Shown here: piece by piece, positions 1 to 5,474 of the stretch
Layout of the letters: each line of letters starts with the position of its first letter
Numbering within the stretch: position 1 is the first letter of the stretch
Assembly (NCBI GenBank): GCA_947653505.1
Contig: CANTHI010000108.1
Coordinates: 1-9,347, forward strand
Reading direction: 5' to 3'
Length of the DNA: 9,347 nt
From: an uncultured Eubacterium sp.
GTDB taxonomy: Bacteria; Bacillota_A; Clostridia; Lachnospirales; Lachnospiraceae
Notes under the pieces: model-generated
Databases searched by the model: none
What the model was told of the DNA's origin: nothing
What the model saw: the letters and a program-made list of their open reading frames with translations, nothing else
Position numbers and translations under genes: made by a program

Positions 1-47
1 ATTTTAGTATTATATAAAATTATGGTAGAATATGTCCTAAGGAGTAA
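1..47. other. AT-rich non-coding stretch abutting the flgK fragment
   Basis: The first 47 bases are strongly AT-rich and do not continue the FlgK reading frame: a TAA at 45-47 closes that frame just before the recognisable FlgK sequence. The stretch looks like a promoter and leader. On the + strand there is TGG-TAGAAT (23-31, an extended -10 shape) and an AAGGAG (39-44) shaped like a ribosome binding site, but no ATG, GTG or TTG follows it in the flgK frame. On the - strand TATAAT (complement of 9-14) lies 18 bases from AGGACA (complement of 33-38), a possible promoter reading out of the window to the left. None of these is more than a pattern match. The window edge prevents saying what lies upstream. 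Confidence 0.35.
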
Positions 48-221
48 GAAAAGCTCGAAGATACTGTAACAGCGGTAGAAAATCAGCGGAATGAAGTCAT
101 CGGGGTATCCTCTGACGAGGAACTGACAAGAATGATTAAATATCAGAATGCCTACAATGCTTCCAGCCGCTATATCCAGACAGTCAGTGATATGATAGAG
201 ATGCTTGTATCAGGGCTCTGA
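48..221 (+). pseudogene. 3' fragment of a first flgK (hook-associated protein 1), N-terminus missing
   Basis: Reading codons from 48 to the TGA at 219-221 gives 57 residues ending MIEMLVSGL. The core NQRNEVIGVSSDEELTRM then IKYQNAYNASSRYI is the conserved FlgK C-terminal (Flg_bbr_C) helix, equivalent to the GVSxDEExxxLIxFQxAYxAxxR pattern of the family. Everything before it is absent: the same frame has a TAA at 45-47 and no start codon after the AAGGAG at 39-44. FlgK normally has about 500-650 residues and needs both terminal helices to form its D0 coiled coil, so this piece could not assemble. It ends 18 bases before an intact flgK. Explanations are a degraded tandem copy, an interruption by an element just upstream, or a misjoined contig end. 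Its identity as FlgK C-terminus is secure; its pseudogene status is less so. Confidence 0.65.
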
Positions 222-239
222 GAGACGTGAGGTGAGTAT

Positions 240-2210
240 ATGAGTTCTACATTTTTCGGATTAAATATCGGCTGGTCTGCATTAAACGCATACTCAGCTT
301 CCATTAATACAACGGCAAATAACGTATCCAATGCAAATACACCAGGCTACAGCAAACAGATTGTCAATCTGGTAGCAAAAGCATCTTTGCGCAACTATAC
401 GTACGGTACGCTTGGGAGTGGCGTGGATGCGGATTCGATTACACAGCTGCGGAATACGTATTATGATGTCAGATACTGGACGAACAACAGCAATGTCGGT
501 CAGTATGAGAAAAAGAGTTATTATATGGCGCAGGTGGAAAATCTGTTTCGTGACGATCAGGAAAGTGCGACCGGATTTGCTTCTATTTATAAAGAAATAT
601 TCAACCAGCTTGAGTCTTTAAAAGGAAACGGCTCAGAGCTGAATATCCGGAATCATTTTATTAATAATGCACAGAGTCTGATGGAATATTTTAACAATAT
701 GTCCGGACATCTTCAGTCACTGCAGTCTGACTGTAATCAGGAAGTCCGTGCGCTTGTACAGCAGATCAATTCCTATGCGCAGAAAATATCGATTATTAAC
801 GATAAGATTAACACGATAGAGATCCAGGGCCGGCGCGCGAATGAGCTGCGTGACCAGCGGGCTTATTTATTAGATGAGCTTTCTAAAATCGTTCCGATTG
901 AAATAGAAGAGTCGGAGGTTAAAAACAGCTATGATCCGGATGTATATCTGGGTGGCACCCGTTTTTGTGTCCGTGTGGAAGGCCAGCTGCTGGTCGATGG
1001 CAATAGTTATAATGAGCTGGAATGTTACAGCCGTATGGAAAAAATAAATCAGAATGATATTGACGGGCTGTATGATATCCGCTGGGCACATACTGGCAAT
1101 GAGTTTAATGCTTCTTCGGATACCATGTCTGGTGAATTAAAGGCAGTACTGAACATCCGTGACGGGAATAATAAAGAAAACTTTCAGGGAACACTGTCCA
1201 AAGTCGACGCAGGCAAGTCCCAGATCAAAGTAGTAAATCCTAATATAACGACGGTAGAAGCAATGAACATGCCGGAGAGAGGATATATTACGATTGCAAA
1301 CCGGACTTATACGTATTCCAGATTTGAAATGGAAAAAACGGTAGATAAGTTTGGAAAAGAATCTTATACGTATACGTTCCAGATGGAAGACCGTGATCTG
1401 ACGGCATTGACCGGAAAAGCCGGAAGAGAGGTTACAGTCGGGCAGCCGATTGATTCACGCGGGATCCCATATTATATGTCACAGATGAATGAATTTTTGC
1501 GTTCGTTCTGCCGTAAATTTAATGATATGCAGATATACGGAAAAGGAGACGGCACGACACAGATGGACGGAACGCCTGTTACAAACCGGTATACCATTGA
1601 TGAAGAAACCGGAAAGATCATTCCGGAAGAAATTAAATATAAAAATGGCGGCGCAGATACCGAAGGCAATCAGATGGGAGCATTTTTTGTTTCTATTAAA
1701 ACGGATGGTTCTGAAAATACATTTCTGGATACGAAAAAATCAGATGGGGAAAAAGGAGTTTCTGTTACTTATAAATCCGACGCAAAGGGCGGCAATTATT
1801 ATCAGATGACAGCAGCAAATGTTGCAGTCAACGACAAGAGCCAGAAAGATCCGAATTATTTTGCGACCTCTATCCGTACTGATACGGATGAGAGCGAAGC
1901 GGGAATCGTAGACATGATGCTTGAACTGGAGTCCAAGACCGTGATTTACCGCGGTTCGGGCGGCAATCAGTTTTTGGAATATATTGTAACAGATATTACG
2001 GTAGACCGGCAGGAAGCTGATATTCTCACGATGAACTATTCCGATATCGGCAATACGATAGATACTTACCGGATGTCCATATCCAGTGTAGATGAGGATG
2101 AGGAAGGTCTGGACCTGATTAAGTTCCAGAATGCCTACAATCTGGCATCCAAGATTATATCTACCATGAACGAAATGTATGATCGTCTGATCACACAGAC
2201 CGGTGTATAA
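240..2210 (+). CDS. flgK: Flagellar hook-associated protein 1, FlgK (hook-filament junction)
   Basis: FlgK forms the first junction ring between hook and filament and is secreted through the flagellar type III apparatus. The protein has 656 residues, longer than the roughly 500-550 of B. subtilis and E. coli. The N-terminal rod-type motif NNVSNANTPGYSKQ lies at residues 27-40, a helical D1 region with GRRANELRDQRAYLLDEL lies near residues 197-215, and the C-terminal Flg_bbr_C segment (GLDLIKFQNAYNLASKIIST) ends the protein. The extra length is in the middle, expected to be surface-exposed. Start ATG 240 is supported by GAGGTGAG at 229-236. It follows the fragment of another flgK and sits 14 bases before flgL, so the two junction proteins are co-transcribed. 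It has four cysteines (165, 243, 262, 424), unusual for an exported flagellar protein. Its promoter is not in the window. Confidence 0.95.
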   Translation: MSSTFFGLNIGWSALNAYSASINTTANNVSNANTPGYSKQIVNLVAKASLRNYTYGTLGSGVDADSITQLRNTYYDVRYWTNNSNVGQYEKKSYYMAQVENLFRDDQESATGFASIYKEIFNQLESLKGNGSELNIRNHFINNAQSLMEYFNNMSGHLQSLQSDCNQEVRALVQQINSYAQKISIINDKINTIEIQGRRANELRDQRAYLLDELSKIVPIEIEESEVKNSYDPDVYLGGTRFCVRVEGQLLVDGNSYNELECYSRMEKINQNDIDGLYDIRWAHTGNEFNASSDTMSGELKAVLNIRDGNNKENFQGTLSKVDAGKSQIKVVNPNITTVEAMNMPERGYITIANRTYTYSRFEMEKTVDKFGKESYTYTFQMEDRDLTALTGKAGREVTVGQPIDSRGIPYYMSQMNEFLRSFCRKFNDMQIYGKGDGTTQMDGTPVTNRYTIDEETGKIIPEEIKYKNGGADTEGNQMGAFFVSIKTDGSENTFLDTKKSDGEKGVSVTYKSDAKGGNYYQMTAANVAVNDKSQKDPNYFATSIRTDTDESEAGIVDMMLELESKTVIYRGSGGNQFLEYIVTDITVDRQEADILTMNYSDIGNTIDTYRMSISSVDEDEEGLDLIKFQNAYNLASKIISTMNEMYDRLITQTGV

Positions 2211-2224
2211 AGGAGGGAACAGCT

Positions 2225-4081
2225 ATGATGCGAGTCACCAATTCCATGATCGTAAAAAGGACAAAAACAAATATTAATTCAAACCGTGCGAACGTGGATT
2301 ATACAAACAACCAGATGTCCATTCAGAAAAAGATAACAAAGCCTTCAGATAACCCGATCATCGCGATCCGTTCCCTGCGTCTGCGCAGTACGTTAAGCAC
2401 AATTACGCAGTATTATGACAACAATATACCGGATACAGAATCCTGGATGGAATGTACACAGACAGCAATGATCAATATGAAGGATCTGATTACGGATGCT
2501 TACAAACAGACGGTCTATGGCGCCAATGACATTTTAGAGCCGGAAAACCGTCAGGCGATTTTAAAAGAACTGCAGTCATTGCAGCAGCAGATTTACAGCG
2601 AAGGCAACGCAGATTATGACCGCAGGACCATTTTTACCGGATATAAGACAAATCAGGATGTAACATTTATGAATAGTGCGGAAGCAAAGGCGGCGCACTA
2701 TAATATTACAGAAACATTTGACTTTAAGGATATTGAAAAACGGGAGTATTATGCAGGCAGGTTTGATGATACTTCAGATATGGGATTAGGAATCTCAGGC
2801 AATCCGGCAACGACGGTTAAAGTGTTCGATGATGTGCAGCTGAACAGGATCAGACTGTCATACGACAATATTACTGCAGGCCAGAATACTCTGAGTATTA
2901 CGTATACAGATACTGCTACAGGTAAAAAAAATACGGTCAGCCTGTCGGCAGATGGAACGACAACCAATATGAATGGATGTACGTTCCAGATGGGTGTAAA
3001 CGCGGGAACAGGTAATCCTGTTATTACTGCGACTGCTCCGGCTGGTTATACCGCTGTGCCAAATGAACTCCCTCCGACAGGAACTCTTGCGGATGGAACG
3101 ACATATACGACGCAGTTATATAAAAATTCAGACTGGGATACATCCGTAGTCCCACCTACACCGCTTGTTGCTTCACCCGAACCGGCAAAATCAGCGTCAG
3201 TAAAATATACGAATGCGACAGGTACAAATCCGCAGCTGACTTCGATTGTGAATATCAATGGGAAAAATATGGTGTACAGAGTCAGCAATACAGCTGAACT
3301 TCGGGAGAATGGCTATCAGATCGCGGATGATGAGATTGTTTTTGACAGTTCCAGCGGGGAACTCATTTTTAAAGACGATATTGCATCTGCTTTTGACGCA
3401 GGCAAGGCATCTTTTTCTTTTACATATGATAAAAACGGATTTGAAGAAGGAGAGCTGCATCCGGAATATTTCTTTGATTGTACAAGATATATGACAGAAA
3501 GAGACGATATTGTCTATGAGAATTTCGACGAAAACGGAGAATGGATCACACAGGCAATTAAGTACAATATCTCCAATGGCCAGCAGATGCAGATCAATAC
3601 AGAGGCAAGAGAGGTATTTGATCCGAATATCCGGCGCGATATCACAGAGCTGATTGACGTAGTAAAGTTTGCGATCTCAGCAAACTCGACAGTCGATGAG
3701 ATTGAGGCGAAATTAAAGAACTGTACAGACGAAAATGATAAATTGCAGTTAAATAAATGGCTGGATGCCGCAAAAAAACAACGGGATTATGCGAATCAGA
3801 GCATGCATGATACTTACAGCTCTTATATTACAAAATTTCAGGGATATCTGGACGATATTGATCTCGGCATCACGAATCTGGGTGGCCGTCAGGCACGCGT
3901 GGAGCTGACGAAAAACCGGATGAGCGTCCAGAAATCTACATTTAAAGAATTAAAATCGATCAATGAAGACATGGATTTGTCAGATCTGGTGATCAATTAT
4001 ACAGCAGCTTCAGTAGCGTATCAGGCAGCGCTGCAGGCTGGCGCAAAGATCGGTAAAATGACATTGCTGGACTTTATCTAA
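2225..4081 (+). CDS. flgL: Flagellar hook-associated protein 3, FlgL (hook-filament junction), enlarged
   Basis: FlgL is the second junction protein, between FlgK and flagellin. The flagellin-like N-terminal helix begins MRVTNSMIVKRTKTNINSN and continues through the conserved KKITKPSDNPIIAIRSLRLR to about residue 150 (FTGYKTNQDVTF). The C-terminal helix is also typical (NLGGRQARVELTKNRM, then LSDLVINYTAASVAYQAAL). At 618 residues it is about twice the usual 300. The excess is a middle region of beta-type, Thr/Gly-rich sequence with a proline-rich stretch (ELPPTG near 281 to PEPAKS near 318), predicted to face outwards. Four cysteines are present (77, 252, 419, 500). AAGGAGGG at 2210-2217 favours ATG 2225, with 7 bases of spacing, over ATG 2228. 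fliW begins 19 bases after the stop. Confidence 0.95.
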   Translation: MMRVTNSMIVKRTKTNINSNRANVDYTNNQMSIQKKITKPSDNPIIAIRSLRLRSTLSTITQYYDNNIPDTESWMECTQTAMINMKDLITDAYKQTVYGANDILEPENRQAILKELQSLQQQIYSEGNADYDRRTIFTGYKTNQDVTFMNSAEAKAAHYNITETFDFKDIEKREYYAGRFDDTSDMGLGISGNPATTVKVFDDVQLNRIRLSYDNITAGQNTLSITYTDTATGKKNTVSLSADGTTTNMNGCTFQMGVNAGTGNPVITATAPAGYTAVPNELPPTGTLADGTTYTTQLYKNSDWDTSVVPPTPLVASPEPAKSASVKYTNATGTNPQLTSIVNINGKNMVYRVSNTAELRENGYQIADDEIVFDSSSGELIFKDDIASAFDAGKASFSFTYDKNGFEEGELHPEYFFDCTRYMTERDDIVYENFDENGEWITQAIKYNISNGQQMQINTEAREVFDPNIRRDITELIDVVKFAISANSTVDEIEAKLKNCTDENDKLQLNKWLDAAKKQRDYANQSMHDTYSSYITKFQGYLDDIDLGITNLGGRQARVELTKNRMSVQKSTFKELKSINEDMDLSDLVINYTAASVAYQAALQAGAKIGKMTLLDFI

Positions 4082-4100
4082 ATCTAATAAGGAGTATGGA

Positions 4101-4556
4101 ATGAAGGCAGATACAAGATTATTTGGTACGATTGATATCGAAGACGACAAGATTATCAAATTAAAAGAAGGCATTATTGGATTTCCGGATCTGCAAAATT
4201 TTACACTGATACACGACGAAGAAGGAAGCAGGCAGGACAGTATCAAATGGCTGCAGTCAATGGATGATCCGTCCTTTGCACTTCCGGTTTTGAATCCTTT
4301 GGATATCAAACCGGACTATCAGGTGATTGTCAATGAAGAGGGACTCGAAGTGTTAGGTGCGATCAGCGAAGAAAACACCTTTATCCTCGTGACTATTACG
4401 GTACCGGAAAAAATAGAAGAAATGTCTGTAAATCTGAAAGCGCCGTTTGTAATTAATACAGACAATCTGCAGGGCGCACAGTTGATTGTAGAAGATGATT
4501 ATCCGGTAAAATATAAGATTTATGATATCTTAAATAAGAAGAAAGCAGGTGAGTAG
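4101..4556 (+). CDS. fliW: Flagellar assembly factor FliW, CsrA antagonist
   Basis: FliW is a small cytoplasmic protein that binds either flagellin or CsrA. When free flagellin is exported, FliW is released and sequesters CsrA, relieving repression of flagellin translation (established in B. subtilis). The 151-residue product has the family's features: an early GIIGFPDL segment (residues about 24-31), WLQSMDDPSFALPVLNP (about 50-66), VTITVP (about 98-103), the conserved NLKAPFVINTDNLQGAQLIV block, and a closing DDYPVKYKI. Length matches the family (about 140-155). ATG 4101 follows AAGGAG at 4089-4094. The stop is two bases from the csrA start, so the two are very likely translationally linked, fitting a partner-antagonist pair. 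Nothing in it is anomalous. Confidence 0.96.
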   Translation: MKADTRLFGTIDIEDDKIIKLKEGIIGFPDLQNFTLIHDEEGSRQDSIKWLQSMDDPSFALPVLNPLDIKPDYQVIVNEEGLEVLGAISEENTFILVTITVPEKIEEMSVNLKAPFVINTDNLQGAQLIVEDDYPVKYKIYDILNKKKAGE

Positions 4557-4558
4557 GT

Positions 4559-4783
4559 ATGCTGGCTCTGACCAGAAAAAAAGGCGAAGCGCTCGTGCTG
4601 AATAACAATATTGAAGTCACGATTCTGGAAATTCGTGGCGATCAGGTAAAAATAGGCGTATCTGCTCCAAAAGAAGTACCGATTTACCGGAAAGAAGTTC
4701 ATCTTCAGATTCAGAAAGAAAACGAAGCAGCTGCGAGTGAAGCAAATCTGAAAGCCCTGAAAATGTTTTCAGAAGGAAAGTAA
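4559..4783 (+). CDS. csrA: Carbon storage regulator CsrA, translational repressor
   Basis: CsrA is a dimeric RNA-binding protein that binds GGA motifs, usually in hairpin loops, and blocks ribosome binding; in Firmicutes its main known target is the flagellin mRNA. The 74-residue product carries the family signature: LALTRKKGEALVL at the N-terminus (Leu4 and Arg6 of the RNA-binding face), VTILEIRGDQVKIGVSAPK, and VPIYRKEV with the critical Arg44. The C-terminal tail rich in Ala and Glu is variable in the family. The start ATG 4559 has AGGTGAG (4547-4553) inside the end of fliW. This is the last gene before a hairpin and a new sigma-28 promoter, so it belongs with the flgK-flgL-fliW transcript. 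Its likely target is visible at 9049-9082. Confidence 0.97.
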   Translation: MLALTRKKGEALVLNNNIEVTILEIRGDQVKIGVSAPKEVPIYRKEVHLQIQKENEAAASEANLKALKMFSEGK

Positions 4784-4802
4784 ACGCAGTCTGTGCGAAA
4801 AC

Positions 4803-4827
4803 TCCGGCTGGAGACCGTCCAGCCGGA
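4803..4827. terminator. Strong hairpin after csrA, possible terminator
   Basis: TCCGGCTGGA (4803-4812) and TCCAGCCGGA (4818-4827) are perfect inverted repeats of 10 bp around a 5-base loop. The stem is GC-rich and lies 20 bases after the csrA stop and upstream of a new promoter, which fits a transcript end. The downstream bases are TTCGTACGTAT rather than a run of T, so it is a poor intrinsic terminator by sequence. It may instead protect the 3' end or allow partial read-through into flaG. Confidence 0.5.
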
Positions 4828-4874
4828 TTCGTACGTATACAGACAGAATGTCATGAAAAGCCTTCATCGGAAGC

Positions 4875-4901
4875 TAAGGATTTAAAGATTTTTACCGATA
4901 T
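4875..4901 (+). promoter_or_regulatory. Sigma-28 (sigma-D/FliA) promoter for flaG-fliD-fliS
   Basis: TAAG at 4875-4878, a 15-base spacer, then ACCGATAT at 4894-4901 match the sigma-28 consensus (TAAA, 14-16 bases, GCCGATAT) at 3 of 4 and 7 of 8 positions. Transcription should begin near 4906-4909, leaving a leader of about 57 bases before flaG. The spacer equals that of the flagellin promoter in this window. The promoter would let the cap and chaperone genes be expressed with flagellin after hook completion. Confidence 0.8.
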
Positions 4902-4945
4902 ATACAACAAACGAAAAGCAGCAATGTCAATAGGTACAAAAGTAT

Positions 4946-4960
4946 TCACAAGGAGGTGGA
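4946..4960 (+). promoter_or_regulatory. flaG ribosome binding site with a CsrA-like core
   Basis: The bases TCACAAGGAGGTGGA (4946-4960) include a strong Shine-Dalgarno AAGGAGGT (4950-4957). It decides the flaG start: ATG 4965 is 7 bases away, while the in-frame GTG at 4956 lies inside the site and cannot be used. The same bases contain ACAAGGA, close to the CsrA consensus (RUACARGGAUGU). Of the internal ribosome binding sites here, only those of flaG and flagellin have CAAGGA. CsrA binding is inferred. Confidence 0.5.
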
Positions 4961-4964
4961 GACG

Positions 4965-5444
4965 ATGGCGATTGAAGCAATGAAAGCTGCTGCGATGACT
5001 TATCAGGGAAGTGCGTCAGGCGCAGCAAAGCCGGTAAAAGTAAAAGAACCGGCAAATACAGCAAAGTCGGAAAAATCAGTGAAAACATCAAAACCAGTAA
5101 TGGAATCCGGCGGAAAAGCTGAGCCTGGTATCATCGAAGAAGAAACTGTAAAGCCGATGCAGCCTGTCCGCGGCAACGCAGAAGATACCGGCGGTCAGTC
5201 TGGCAGCAGCAATGGCCACCAGACCAGCAGACAGCTTCAGGAGGCGGTAGAAAAGCTGAAAAAAAATATGATGGCCCAGACAGAAGCAGTGTTTGGTATC
5301 CACGAAGGAACCAATCGTGTCATGATTAAAATTGTAGATAAGGAATCAAAAGACGTAGTCAAAGAATATCCGCCGGAGGAAACGCTGGATATGATCCAGA
5401 AAGTATGGGAAATGGCAGGTATTCTCGTAGATGAAAAAGGATAA
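4965..5444 (+). CDS. flaG: FlaG family flagellar protein
   Basis: FlaG proteins are small accessory proteins often placed before fliD; in several bacteria their loss changes filament length. The 159-residue product has a disordered, Lys/Ser/Gly/Pro-rich first half (to about residue 85) and a C-terminal FlaG domain: LQEAVEKLKKNMMAQT, then FGIHEGTNRVMIKIVDKESK, then the hallmark KEYPPEETLDMIQKVWEMAGILVDEKG (matching the family's IPPEExL...GLLVD). The start is ATG 4965 on the ribosome binding site at 4950-4957. It is the first gene after a sigma-28 promoter and 30 bases ahead of fliD. The stop codon lies inside a 16-bp tandem duplication (5430-5461). The low-complexity N-terminal half is not diagnostic; the assignment rests on the C-terminus. 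Confidence 0.9.
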   Translation: MAIEAMKAAAMTYQGSASGAAKPVKVKEPANTAKSEKSVKTSKPVMESGGKAEPGIIEEETVKPMQPVRGNAEDTGGQSGSSNGHQTSRQLQEAVEKLKKNMMAQTEAVFGIHEGTNRVMIKIVDKESKDVVKEYPPEETLDMIQKVWEMAGILVDEKG

Positions 5445-5461
5445 GGATGAAAAAGGTTAAG
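5430..5461 (+). repeat. 16-bp tandem duplication across the flaG stop codon
   Basis: GATGAAAAAGGATAAG (5430-5445) is followed immediately by GATGAAAAAGGTTAAG (5446-5461), differing at one base. The first copy encodes the last FlaG residues (DEKG) and holds the TAA stop at 5442-5444. The second copy is intergenic and its end leads into the fliD ribosome binding site AAGGAGG (5459-5465). It looks like a replication-slippage duplication. Confidence 0.85.
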
Positions 5462-5474
5462 GAGGTAAGCAGAT

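Noticed and set aside
870..1091. Minus-strand open frames across the window, such as 870-1091, 5237-5572 and 8502-8798
   Set aside because: All lie opposite confidently identified flagellar genes, lack ribosome binding sites and show no recognisable motif, so they are antisense shadows.
2021..2047. TCCGATAT inside flgK, like a sigma-28 -10 element upstream of flgL
   Set aside because: The position 15 bases upstream reads TATT rather than TAAA, the match lies within coding sequence, and flgL follows flgK by only 14 bases.
4956..4964. flaG start at GTG 4956
   Set aside because: The codon lies inside the Shine-Dalgarno sequence; ATG 4965 is correctly spaced.
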